From Shewanella halifaxensis HAW-EB4 (lineage in GTDB: Bacteria > Pseudomonadota > Gammaproteobacteria > Enterobacterales > Shewanellaceae): a DNA stretch of 64,000 nt. A model generated the notes under the pieces. It made no database searches, was not told where the DNA came from, and worked only from the letters and a program-made list of their open reading frames with translations. A program made the translations under genes and the position numbers. Where the stretch lies: the NCBI RefSeq assembly GCF_000019185.1, contig NC_010334.1:4340001-4404000 (forward strand), given 5' to 3'. Below, one piece after another: positions 1-8,240 of the stretch (position 1 is its first letter; every line of letters starts with the position of its first letter).

Positions 1-1
1 G

Positions 2-265
2 TTATCTGGTTTAGACTCGCAGTCACAACTGGCAAAGGCGCTTTCGGCCACTGCGCCACAAGATAAGCTTCATCCACTGACCGGGCCTTGGCAAAGAATT
101 AACGCCGTTACCCCGGCACAACTACAAGCTATTACCCAACGCTATTTCAGCCAAAATAGCGTCCGCCTCGACCTGCTTCCGCCTTGGTATATTCGCGCCA
201 CTAAGTCGATTTTAGAATTTTTGCCTAAGGGGATGACCGACAGCCTTGAAGAGAGCGTGATGTGA
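2..265 (+). CDS. M16 family metallopeptidase, C-terminal fragment
   Basis: The first 87 codons of the window are the open 3' end of a gene whose start lies outside. The frame ends ...EESVM-stop at 263-265. The fragment carries a 'ltgPWQRINAVTPAQLQ' segment followed by 'YFSQNSVRLDLLPP', which resembles the last helix and strand of M16B (pitrilysin-type) peptidase domains. The following gene starts inside its stop codon (ATGTGATG overlap) and is itself an M16 protein, so the two are translationally coupled. In such pairs one partner usually carries the zinc site and the other does not. Since the next gene lacks the zinc motif, this one is probably the catalytic partner, but its active site is not visible here. 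Confidence 0.75.
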   Translation, partial: LSGLDSQSQLAKALSATAPQDKLHPLTGPWQRINAVTPAQLQAITQRYFSQNSVRLDLLPPWYIRATKSILEFLPKGMTDSLEESVM

Positions 266-1887
266 TGAAGCCATATATGAAACAAGAGCTGAAACAAGAG
301 TTGAAACAACAGATGCAGCCATATCTGAAGCCACTGGCGTGTAGCACACTGCTGCTGGGCGTAATGTTCAGTCTATTGGGCTGCCAGCAAACCCAGATAA
401 CATTTACCCCAACCGCTGAACCGCAGTTACCAGTATTTGATAAGTTACAGGGCGCACCAGAGATTACGTCGCTTAATTATCAAGAGTTGCCCTATTCTGA
501 ACCAGTCTCTGTCACGCCTAAACTTGATCTATACCTGTTTGATGACACCTTATCGGGCCTAAACCATCTCTCTTTAGTGGCCTACAGCAACTTGCCGATG
601 GCAAATTTAGATGTATTAGTGCAGGCCTTTAAGGAGAAGAGGGCTTGGTTAGTACAGCAATCAACACTGGCCTGCGCCGAGAGTCTGAGTATTCGTCCAA
701 GTATGCACAGCCTGACCATTAGTATCGATTGCCCCGACTCGCCAAGCTTAGCCACCAAGCTATTGATGCAGTTTTGGCAAGCCGCTAGCATTAACCAAAC
801 AGGCAGTTTTGATGAAGTAGGCAGTTTTGACGAAATAGACATAGCCAATGTGCGCAGACAGCTAAAATTGGCTAAACATATCAACGCCTATAGCGGCGCC
901 GAAATCGATAATGTGTGGGCTAAGAAAATTCTCGGTGAGCAACATGTTTACAATCAATCACTCAACGATAAAACCCTTGCCGACAAGCTGAATTTAGCCA
1001 AACTCAACCGCGTCAGAGACACCATTTTGGCGCAAGCTAATTGGGCGTTTTTTGCTAATAACAGCCTTGAGCTTGGTGCTAACAACAGCCTTGAAAAGGA
1101 GTTTAGCGCCGCACTCGCCAAGCAGTTTGAAGTGATAGCTTTTCAGCAAGACGCCTTTAAAAATGCGCTCCCAGCACAAGATGCTGCCCCCTCTAAAAAT
1201 GCAGCTAGCGACACAGCAAGCCTAGCGCAAGCTAAGCCACTGGTAAGCCTAAGCAATAGCAATAAAACCTTGTATCTGATTGATGCGCCCGGCAGCGTGC
1301 AGACTCAAGTGAGGATCGGCTATCCGCTGGATGCCAGCAATCGTCACCTCTCATCGACTCAAGACTGCAAACTACTGGCCAGCTGGCTTGGTCGCAGCTT
1401 TTCAGGACGGCTTTACTATGATCTACGTGAAGTGCGCGGCTTAACTTACGGCATTTATGGGCGCTGCTTCGATAACCCGTTATCACGTACGCTGAAGTTT
1501 TATGGCAGCACTAAGCTTGAACACTCAGGTGCCTTTATCAGCGGCGTGTTAGATCATTTAGCATTGGCAACCCAAACGCCCGCATCAGCTGCCGAGGTCA
1601 GCGCCTTAAAGAACTATCTCACTAGCCAGCAGATGCTGCGCCAAGCCAATTTTCGCGCCGTAGAGTTCGATAGTATTAAGCAGTTAGTTCGCGGATATAC
1701 ACCAGAGCGGCAGCAACAAGAGGCCGCCAGGCTAGCAAACCTCACGCCAGCGCAGCTGCAACAGATTGCCGCCTCGGTATTTAACAACGCGCCTTATATC
1801 GTGATTAGAGGCGACGCCGCCAAAATAAGCGACGACATTAAAAAGAAGCTACCCGAGTGGAATATTGTCGAGGCCAGTGTCGATTAA
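265..1887 (+). CDS. M16-family peptidase-like lipoprotein, probably non-catalytic partner
   Basis: 540 residues. The N-terminus is a lipoprotein signal: a Gln/Lys-rich n-region, a hydrophobic stretch and the lipobox LLGC, so the mature protein should be lipidated. The body has M16 architecture. The C-terminal half has the R/Y region (RLYYDLREVRGLTYGIYGR, about residues 375-395) that in active M16 enzymes contacts substrate. The zinc-binding HxxEH expected in the N-terminal half is absent; the equivalent segment reads LSLVAYSNLPMANLD. It is therefore predicted to be the inactive subunit of an M16 heterodimer with the gene that ends at 265. Start: ATG 265 overlaps the upstream stop (TGATG) and is preferred over GTG 262. 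A short in-protein duplication (GSFDEVGSFDEI) sits near residue 195. The substrate is unknown. Confidence 0.8.
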   Translation: MKPYMKQELKQELKQQMQPYLKPLACSTLLLGVMFSLLGCQQTQITFTPTAEPQLPVFDKLQGAPEITSLNYQELPYSEPVSVTPKLDLYLFDDTLSGLNHLSLVAYSNLPMANLDVLVQAFKEKRAWLVQQSTLACAESLSIRPSMHSLTISIDCPDSPSLATKLLMQFWQAASINQTGSFDEVGSFDEIDIANVRRQLKLAKHINAYSGAEIDNVWAKKILGEQHVYNQSLNDKTLADKLNLAKLNRVRDTILAQANWAFFANNSLELGANNSLEKEFSAALAKQFEVIAFQQDAFKNALPAQDAAPSKNAASDTASLAQAKPLVSLSNSNKTLYLIDAPGSVQTQVRIGYPLDASNRHLSSTQDCKLLASWLGRSFSGRLYYDLREVRGLTYGIYGRCFDNPLSRTLKFYGSTKLEHSGAFISGVLDHLALATQTPASAAEVSALKNYLTSQQMLRQANFRAVEFDSIKQLVRGYTPERQQQEAARLANLTPAQLQQIAASVFNNAPYIVIRGDAAKISDDIKKKLPEWNIVEASVD

Positions 1888-2042
1888 ACAACATGATAGC
1901 TAGCTGATGATTTTTTAGGCGATAAACCGCTAAGTTTGCAACTCAAGTATCAGGCTTAAAAAATAAATCACAAATAGATTTCAGTTCTTCAATCCTGTGG
2001 TCGCATTAACTTGCAAAATTGGGTTTATTTTAAGGAACTGTA

Positions 2043-3056
2043 ATGCATTCGAGCATGACGAAATTTGCTATCGATGATGGCTCTACCAACGTAAAAATCA
2101 GCTGGATTGACAACGGCCAAGTTCGTAGCGTTACCTCACCTAACTCTTTTCGTAAGGACTGGAAGAGCGCGGCTTTGCTTAGTGACCGCAAAGTCTTTAA
2201 CTACCAAATCGCATCGACTAAATACACCTACGATGCCACATCTGATAAGGCGCTTTCGACGACCCACGTTGCCTTTCAATATGATGACCTAAACCTATTA
2301 TCAGTACACCATGCCCTGCTACAAACTGGCGTGAAGCCCGGTCCGGTGAGCATTTTGGTCACTCTACCTATCACCGAGTATTACCAAGCTGACGATTGCC
2401 AGAAGAACGAAGAAAATATCGCTCGCAAGAAAGCCAACTTAATGCGAGAAATCACCCTTAACAAGGGCGAGCTATTTACTATTGTCGACGTTGAAGTATT
2501 ACCAGAAAGCCTACCAGCTGTGCTGACCACATTGATGGACTCAGGCGTTAATGAGTTTGCCAAGTCTCTAGTTATCGATTGCGGCGGTACCACCCTAGAT
2601 ATGGGCGTGATTGTTGGCGAATTTGACGATGTGTCGGCTGTGTATGGTAATGCTGAGATTGGCGTATCTATGGTGACCAATGCGGCGAGAAAAGCCTTAT
2701 CAGCGGCAGACAGCGACGCCAGTTACTTGGTGGCTAACGAGCTAATTAAGCGTCGTCATAACCGTGAGTTTGTTGAAGAGGTGATCAACGATATCAGCAA
2801 GGTCGACTGGGTGCTAGAGCGTATCGAAGACAAGATTGCCGAACTCGGCGCGGCGGTGGCCTATGAAGCTAAAACCTTCACCCGCAACCCGAACCGCATC
2901 TACTTAGTGGGTGGCGGCGCCATGCTGATTGAAAGCGCGATTCGTGATGCGTATCCGTCGCTGGGCGATAAAATTGTTATGGTGAAAGATCCTCAAGAAG
3001 CGTTATCACGCGAGATCTGTTGCTACCATGCAGCAGAGCCAAGCGACGCGGCTTAA
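2043..3056 (+). CDS. parM: ParM/StbA-like actin-family ATPase
   Basis: 337 residues with strong resemblance along its length to plasmid R1 ParM. Visible segments are the phosphate-1 loop IDDGSTNVK (about 9-17), SPNSFRKDW, KVFNYQI, VHHALLQTGV, LPITEYY, ERKKAN-like ARKKANLMREITLN, the phosphate-2 loop IDCGGTTLDMG (about 179-189) and the adenosine motif VGGGA (about 290). ParM forms ATP-dependent filaments that push apart plasmid copies bound by ParR at parC. Start ATG 2043 follows TAAGGA by 6 nt. The next gene (3067) follows 10 bp after the stop and encodes a coiled-coil protein in the position of ParR. No plasmid replication, mobilisation or toxin genes are nearby, so this is a chromosomal ParM whose cargo is unknown. 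Family assignment is firm; a segregation role is inferred. Confidence 0.9.
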   Translation: MHSSMTKFAIDDGSTNVKISWIDNGQVRSVTSPNSFRKDWKSAALLSDRKVFNYQIASTKYTYDATSDKALSTTHVAFQYDDLNLLSVHHALLQTGVKPGPVSILVTLPITEYYQADDCQKNEENIARKKANLMREITLNKGELFTIVDVEVLPESLPAVLTTLMDSGVNEFAKSLVIDCGGTTLDMGVIVGEFDDVSAVYGNAEIGVSMVTNAARKALSAADSDASYLVANELIKRRHNREFVEEVINDISKVDWVLERIEDKIAELGAAVAYEAKTFTRNPNRIYLVGGGAMLIESAIRDAYPSLGDKIVMVKDPQEALSREICCYHAAEPSDAA

Positions 3057-3066
3057 AAGGACACTT

Positions 3067-3783
3067 ATGCGCATTCGATTCAATGTGGGTCTAGAGCCTG
3101 AACTCTACGACAGCCACAGCTACGCCATAAAAAGACTAAGGTGTTGGCAGCAGCAGGAAAAAGATCGTAATGATGAGACTGATATCGTGCAGCAGCGCCG
3201 TATTCAGTTTCATCGCGATCTCTATCTGTCGGGGTTATTCCTGCATGAATTGGCGCCGCAGTTGCCGTCCATGCTCACCCAAACATTGTTACAAGACAAG
3301 GTGAACAGCCAAACCTTAGCGTGCCAAGTTCGCGCAGCGGGTCTGTCTTTAGAAACGAGTGAAGATAATGGGTTGTCTGAGCAGCAGTGGCAAAAACTGA
3401 GCGCCATGCTTAACGCTGCGAGCTTACCAGTCAAGCAAACAGAGGCTGTAGATTTAACTGAGATTGAGCAGCAGTTAGCGCAGTTACAACAGCTAATGCT
3501 ACAAGGGCAGGAACAGCTAAGCAGTGTGCTCACTCACACTACAGTAAGTCACTCTGCTGCAACCTCAGAGAATGGGCAGCATCAGGCAGACTTTAGCACC
3601 CAGCTTGATCAACTTAAGCAGGGCCAAGATAAACTAATGACTCAGATGAAAAACCTATCTAGCCAATTAGCCCAAGTCTCTGTTACTGCTCTTGCTAATA
3701 ATAACTCTGCGAATGATGACACTCTCAGCTTAGAGACTCAACTTGAGCGAGCCAGACGGGTAAAATCTAAAGGGCTGTGGTAG
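3067..3783 (+). CDS. Coiled-coil partner of ParM, possibly ParR-like
   Basis: 238 residues; no family recognised with certainty. Start ATG 3067 is chosen because AAAAGGA lies 6 nt upstream; an in-frame ATG at 3028 would overlap parM by 29 bp. The N-terminus (RIRFNVGLEPELYDSHSYAIKRL) looks like a beta strand followed by helices, compatible with the ribbon-helix-helix fold of ParR adaptors. From about residue 125 it is rich in Gln/Leu heptads (EIEQQLAQLQQLMLQGQEQL and QLDQLKQGQDKLMTQMKNL), indicating two coiled-coil segments, and it ends with a basic tail ARRVKSKGLW. The 10-bp spacing to parM means a common operon. It could be the DNA- or membrane-binding adaptor for ParM filaments, but it is longer than plasmid ParR proteins, which are usually about 115-120 residues. 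Confidence 0.75.
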   Translation: MRIRFNVGLEPELYDSHSYAIKRLRCWQQQEKDRNDETDIVQQRRIQFHRDLYLSGLFLHELAPQLPSMLTQTLLQDKVNSQTLACQVRAAGLSLETSEDNGLSEQQWQKLSAMLNAASLPVKQTEAVDLTEIEQQLAQLQQLMLQGQEQLSSVLTHTTVSHSAATSENGQHQADFSTQLDQLKQGQDKLMTQMKNLSSQLAQVSVTALANNNSANDDTLSLETQLERARRVKSKGLW

Positions 3784-3815
3784 TGTTTTCGGCACTAATA
3801 AAGCGTTAAAAATAG

Positions 3816-3845
3816 AAATCCACCGCATTAGGGTGGATTTTTTTT
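3816..3845 (+). terminator. Rho-independent terminator of the parM operon
   Basis: Perfect 9-bp stem AAATCCACC / GGTGGATTT with loop GCATTAG, followed by TTTTT, 33 bp after the stop of the ParM partner gene. Confidence 0.9.
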
Positions 3846-3893
3846 GGCTTACTCGATGCACTCTTTAGCGAGTAAAAAGTATAGCCAATAAAA

Positions 3894-3936
3894 AGCAGAG
3901 CCAAGGCCGAATAAAATCGGCCTAACAAGCTCTGCT
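3894..3936 (-). terminator. Terminator of dsdXA
   Basis: Two nested stems: outer AGCAGAGC/GCTCTGCT (3894-3901 with 3929-3936) and inner GGCCGA/TCGGCC. On the minus strand it is followed by TTTTTATT. It lies just downstream of the dsdA stop. Confidence 0.8.
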
Positions 3937-3978
3937 CTTTTGGCGTTAGCAATCTAACTCTACTAACCCTATGAACAA

Positions 3979-5301
3979 TTAGCTCGCCGATTGCGCTAGG
4001 TATTTTGCCATCTCAACCGCTGGCACCATTCCGCCACCCGTCGCCCACACTACGTGCGTCGCATTGCTCATCATCTCAGGTGTTAGCCCCGTACGCGCTT
4101 GATAGTCACTATCGCCGCTCACTCTAAGTGCGCCCGGCATACCCGCAAGGGCTGACGGCTCAAGCTCAATCCCCTCGCTCTTAGCTAATAAGCCAAGCAG
4201 GTCGTACATGTGCTGGTCACTTAAGGTGTAGTAACCATCAAGCATGTGCTCCATGGCGCGGCCCACAAAACCTGATGCGCGCCCTACCGCTAAGCCATCG
4301 GCTGCAGTGACATTATCGATACCTAAATCTTGTACCGCGATTTCATCATGCAGACCCGTGTGTACACCCAGTAACATACAAGGCGAATGCGTCGGTTCGG
4401 CAAAGAAGCAATGTACATTGTCGCCAAAGGCTAGCTTAAGACCAAACGCCACGCCGCCAGGGCCACCGCCTACACCACAAGGTAGGTAAACAAACAGCGG
4501 ATGCTCGCTATCCACCTTAATCTCTGCGGCGTCAAACTGCGCCTTCAAACGCTCACCGGCAACCGAGTAACCTAAAAATAGCGTGCGCGAGTTTTCATCA
4601 TCGATGAAGAAACAGTTAGCGTCAGATTCAGCCGCTTTACGCCCCTGCTCAACAGCAACGCCATAATCCTGTTCATATTCAAATACATTCACACCGTGGC
4701 TACGTAACTTATCTTTCTTCCACTGACGGGCATCGGCAGACATATGTACGCTAACGTTAAAGCCAAGCTTAGCGCTCATGATGCCGATAGACATACCTAA
4801 GTTACCCGTCGAGCCTACTGCGATGCTGTAACCGTTAAAGAAGCTCTTCATCTCATCGGTAAATAGCATCTGGTAGTCGTCAGACTCCTGCAATTTACCT
4901 GCGGCAATCGCCAGCTTCTCGGCATGGGTCAGCACTTCATAAATACCACCGCGCGCCTTGATAGAGCCTGAAATGGGTAGGTGGCTGTCTTTTTTAAGCA
5001 TCAGCTGACCCGCAATCGCTTGGCCGTACTTGGCTTCTAGCGCTTGCTTCATCTTTGGAATGGCCACCACTTCAGATTCAATAATGCCGTTAGATGCAGC
5101 GGTTTCTGGGAAGGCTAGCGCTAGGTATGGTGCAAAGCGTTGTAAACGCGCACTAGCATCGGCTACGTCATCACCGTTCAATCCCACAAAAGGTAAGGCT
5201 TCAGCCAAGTTTGTCGCTTTAGTCTCAAACCAGCTGACTTCTTCGAGCTTGATAAGCTTACTTAGCAAAGGAAAATCTTTTATCAGTTGTGCAGTATTCA
5301 T
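3979..5301 (-). CDS. dsdA: D-serine ammonia-lyase
   Basis: 440 residues, matching the roughly 442 of E. coli DsdA. It is a cytoplasmic PLP enzyme (fold type II) converting D-serine to pyruvate and ammonia. The PLP lysine lies in SGSIKARGG (about residue 113). The phosphate-binding glycine loop CGVGGGPGGV lies near residue 275, and the N-terminal segment WFETKATNLAEALPFVGL is typical of the DsdA subfamily rather than threonine dehydratase. It is the second gene of a two-gene operon behind the D-serine permease (22 bp apart), with a divergent DsdC regulator beyond, so it is a complete D-serine detoxification and utilisation unit. Expression is probably D-serine-inducible through DsdC, by analogy with E. 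coli. Confidence 0.97.
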   Translation of the reverse strand: MNTAQLIKDFPLLSKLIKLEEVSWFETKATNLAEALPFVGLNGDDVADASARLQRFAPYLALAFPETAASNGIIESEVVAIPKMKQALEAKYGQAIAGQLMLKKDSHLPISGSIKARGGIYEVLTHAEKLAIAAGKLQESDDYQMLFTDEMKSFFNGYSIAVGSTGNLGMSIGIMSAKLGFNVSVHMSADARQWKKDKLRSHGVNVFEYEQDYGVAVEQGRKAAESDANCFFIDDENSRTLFLGYSVAGERLKAQFDAAEIKVDSEHPLFVYLPCGVGGGPGGVAFGLKLAFGDNVHCFFAEPTHSPCMLLGVHTGLHDEIAVQDLGIDNVTAADGLAVGRASGFVGRAMEHMLDGYYTLSDQHMYDLLGLLAKSEGIELEPSALAGMPGALRVSGDSDYQARTGLTPEMMSNATHVVWATGGGMVPAVEMAKYLAQSAS

Positions 5302-5323
5302 TGTTTCAAATCCACTATCAGAA

Positions 5324-6661
5324 TTAAATTACGTAAGACAAGGCGAAGGTCGCAGCCAATGCCACAAGTGAGGCGATAAAGGTTGCAGTGGTGTAATACA
5401 TAAATGTTTGTTTCATCGTAGCGCCAGTGTACTGCTTAACCAGCCAGAACAATGAGTCGGTAACGATAGTGCAGCCGATTGCGCCAGAGCCGATTGCCAA
5501 GGTCACGATAACGGGGTTTAAGTCTGGGTAAAGGACCAACAGTGGTGACACAATCGCGGTTGCGCCCATCATAGCTACCGTTGCCGAGCCAACCGCCGCA
5601 TGCAAGATGATGGCAACTAACCAAGCGAGTAGCACCGGGTGCATATCAAGATTAGCCAGAATTTGCGCCAAGCTGTCGCCCATGCCGCTGCCACTCAGTA
5701 CGCCGTTAAACGCGCCACCTGCACCGATAATCAGCAAGATATTAGCGATAGAGGCAAAGCTATCTTCGGTTTTAGTCAGCAAGGTAGCCATAGTCATCTT
5801 GTTACGAAGACCTAGCAGGTAGTAAGCCACAAATGCTGCGATAAACATCGCGGTGATTGGGTTACCGATAAACTCAAGCGTGGTGTACAGGGCTGTGCCC
5901 GGCTCCATGTACAGCTCGGCCACGGTTTTAACCAGCATTAAAATGATTGGCAAAAGGATAGTGAACAAGGTAGTGCCAAGTGATGGCAACTCACTCTCTT
6001 TACGAGCAGAGACTTCACTAAACTCAGCTGGCACGCTTAAGTGTGGCAGTTTATCGCCAAACAACTTAAGGAACAGTGGACCGCCAATCAAAGAAGCCAC
6101 AAGACCGATTAGCAGACCCCAGATAATAACAGAGCCAACATCGGCGCCGAGCGCGTTAGTCACAAACAATGCAGCAGGGTGCGGCGGCACAATACAGTGT
6201 ACGGCCATTAAGGCGGTACATAGTGGAATGGCGAGCTTTAGCAGGGAGGTATTGGTTTTACGTGCAATAGAGAATGCCAGTGGAATAAGCAGTACTACGC
6301 CCACTTCAACGAACAAGGTGATACCACAGATAAGGCCGACTAACACCATGATGACGTCAGGGCTTAAGTAGCGCGATTTTAGCAAGGTGATGCCTATTCG
6401 CTCGGCAGCGCCAGAGATCTCCATCATCTTACCTAAGATGGTACCCAGACCGATAACGATAGCCAAGAAGCCTAATGTGCCGCCAATACCTGACTCCATC
6501 GCCTTGATCATTTCAAGTGGCGCCATGCCCATCATGCCGCCAACAAAGAAGCTGGCTAACAAGAGCGCAAGGAAAGGATGCAACTTGAACTTAACGATGC
6601 TGATGACAATCAACAAGATACTGCTAAGCAGAGTACCGATAATCCAGAGCTGTGATTCCAT
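5324..6661 (-). CDS. dsdX: D-serine/gluconate:H+ symporter, DsdX
   Basis: 445 residues, the same length as E. coli DsdX, and very similar along the length: VKFKLHPFLALLLASFFVGG, SGIGGTLGFLA, MEISGAAERIGITL, CTALMAVHCIVPPHPAALF, HAAVGSATVAMMGATAIVSP. It is a GntP-family inner-membrane permease with about 12 hydrophobic segments. The position directly upstream of dsdA and the DsdX-like sequence make D-serine the likely substrate; gluconate remains possible for the family. It is the first gene of the dsdXA operon, transcribed away from dsdC across a 254-bp shared promoter region (6662-6915). Confidence 0.95.
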   Translation of the reverse strand: MESQLWIIGTLLSSILLIVISIVKFKLHPFLALLLASFFVGGMMGMAPLEMIKAMESGIGGTLGFLAIVIGLGTILGKMMEISGAAERIGITLLKSRYLSPDVIMVLVGLICGITLFVEVGVVLLIPLAFSIARKTNTSLLKLAIPLCTALMAVHCIVPPHPAALFVTNALGADVGSVIIWGLLIGLVASLIGGPLFLKLFGDKLPHLSVPAEFSEVSARKESELPSLGTTLFTILLPIILMLVKTVAELYMEPGTALYTTLEFIGNPITAMFIAAFVAYYLLGLRNKMTMATLLTKTEDSFASIANILLIIGAGGAFNGVLSGSGMGDSLAQILANLDMHPVLLAWLVAIILHAAVGSATVAMMGATAIVSPLLVLYPDLNPVIVTLAIGSGAIGCTIVTDSLFWLVKQYTGATMKQTFMYYTTATFIASLVALAATFALSYVI

Positions 6662-6859
6662 TGTATATCTCTATGAGTTGAAAGAAGTTAAAAACCTATC
6701 GAAACAAGCGATAGAAAGTGGCGCTATTAAAGCCAATCAATGAAATGCTGACAAAAGATATAAATCGCGCTTCGCTTGAGCCAGATTGTGGCAACAAGCA
6801 TTCAGGTGTCACAAAAGTGGCTTTTACATGACCCAAGCTTCAACTGTGTTGATGTAATC

Positions 6860-6875
6860 GGCGCTAAAAAGCGCC
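6860..6875. promoter_or_regulatory. Inverted repeat in the dsdX-dsdC promoter region
   Basis: GGCGCT-AAAA-AGCGCC, a perfect 6-bp inverted repeat about 40 bp before the dsdC start, within the divergent intergenic region. It could be an autoregulatory operator or a leader hairpin for dsdC. I could not assign a DsdC site by motif. Confidence 0.35.
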
Positions 6876-6915
6876 TTAGGGTAAAATACTCGCATCGAAA
6901 TTTGAGACGTTAGTC

Positions 6916-7860
6916 ATGTATTCCCAACAAGATCTGTTCAGCAGAAACCGTTTACTTAGCAGTTATCAGCTGGCAAAACTGCATACCTTCGAAGTGGTGG
7001 CTCGCCACCAATCCTTTTCGCTCGCCGCAGAAGAGCTTTGTGTTAGCCCCTCAGCCGTGAGTCATAGAATTACCGCGCTGGAGAATGAATTAGGCTTTAA
7101 ATTGTTTAGTCGCTTTCATCGCAGAATCGAGTTAACAGAAGATGGCAAGCGACTGTTTTCAAAGTTGAAAGACAGCTTAAAAAGCTTGAATCAGGAAGTG
7201 TTCGAGATTAAGAATCAAGAGGTGTCGGGTAAGCTGACCGTCTATTCTCGCCCCTCTATCGCACAATGTTGGCTGGTGCCTAAGATTGCCGATTTTTGCC
7301 GCCAATATCCGGCTATTTCAATCAATATTTTGACCGGCAATGAGAACGTTAACTTCAACAGCTTTCATATTGATCTGGCGATCTACTACGACAATCGCCC
7401 CCGCAGCAAACTGTTTTGCCAACACTTGATGGATGAAACCATCATGCCGGTCTGCAGCCCCGAGTACGCCGCCGAGCATGACCTTATCGGCAAGCCGCAG
7501 CATTTAAGCCACTGCACCCTGCTGCACGACAACCAAGCCTGGGAATATGACTCAGACTGCGATGAATGGAAGTACTGGGCCGATAAGCAGAGCCTTAGCA
7601 TTGAAGACAACCGCTCAATCGGCTTTGACCGCTCAGATTTAGCCGTTATCGCCGCCATGAATCATGCCGGTATCGCCATGGGACGAGGCCAGCTGGTGAG
7701 TAAACGCATTAATCGAGGCGAGCTGATCGCTCCCTTTGCAGGCCAGCAGGTCACTTGTGAACAAACCTATTATGTGGCTTCACACGATAAAGAGTTAAAC
7801 CCCAAGGCAAAGTTGTTTGTGGATTGGCTAAAACAACAAGCTGATTTGGCTTCGCAGTAA
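6916..7860 (+). CDS. dsdC: LysR-type regulator of D-serine genes, DsdC
   Basis: 314 residues. An N-terminal winged HTH (about 18-80; FEVVARHQSFSLAAEEL..SPSAVSHRITALE) is followed by a LysR substrate-binding domain. Segments shared with E. coli DsdC include YSRPSIAQCWLVP, DLAIYYD, VCSPEYA, CTLLHDNQAW, GFDRSDLAVIAAMNHAGIAMGR and a C-terminal VDWLKQQ. LysR proteins bind the intergenic region and activate divergent target genes with a co-inducer, here presumably D-serine. It is divergent from dsdXA. Start ATG 6916 gives a normal LysR N-terminus. Confidence 0.95.
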   Translation: MYSQQDLFSRNRLLSSYQLAKLHTFEVVARHQSFSLAAEELCVSPSAVSHRITALENELGFKLFSRFHRRIELTEDGKRLFSKLKDSLKSLNQEVFEIKNQEVSGKLTVYSRPSIAQCWLVPKIADFCRQYPAISINILTGNENVNFNSFHIDLAIYYDNRPRSKLFCQHLMDETIMPVCSPEYAAEHDLIGKPQHLSHCTLLHDNQAWEYDSDCDEWKYWADKQSLSIEDNRSIGFDRSDLAVIAAMNHAGIAMGRGQLVSKRINRGELIAPFAGQQVTCEQTYYVASHDKELNPKAKLFVDWLKQQADLASQ

Positions 7861-7970
7861 AGCAGATCCTTTCGTTATTGCTAGCAAGGCTCGAATATTT
7901 CGATGGCAAATCTATTGCTCACAGCAAGCTTGCGGCATAATAGCGCCAATTACATTACAGAGTCGTAAAA

Positions 7971-8240
7971 ATGGACAACCAGCAAGACAGCTACATGACT
8001 GAAGAAACCCTTATTGAAACAGTCGAAAATCAGATCGCCGATGGCGAGCCTAAAAAGGTCAAAGAGACCTTAATGCGTTTGGTGATGACAGGCACGCCTC
8101 GCGAAGAAGCGATTCAATGGATGGCGTGTGCGCTAGCGATTGAAGTCAGCGATGTGATGCTAAATAACGCCTCATTCAACGAAAAGCGTTACAACCAGCA
8201 TTTAGATGCGATGCCAAATCTGGATTGGATGGAAGACTGA
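7971..8240 (+). CDS. Small acidic protein of unknown function
   Basis: 89 residues, not recognised. It is acidic and largely helical by composition, with no signal peptide or membrane segment. A central stretch (KKVKETLMRLVMTGTPREEAIQWMACALAIEV) looks like a helix-turn-helix-sized helical bundle but has no clear DNA-binding signature. It ends with NLDWMED. The longest form of the next gene overlaps its 3' end by 35 bp in another frame, so the two may be co-transcribed. Codon use and composition match the neighbours, so it is probably a real gene. Confidence 0.75.
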   Translation: MDNQQDSYMTEETLIETVENQIADGEPKKVKETLMRLVMTGTPREEAIQWMACALAIEVSDVMLNNASFNEKRYNQHLDAMPNLDWMED

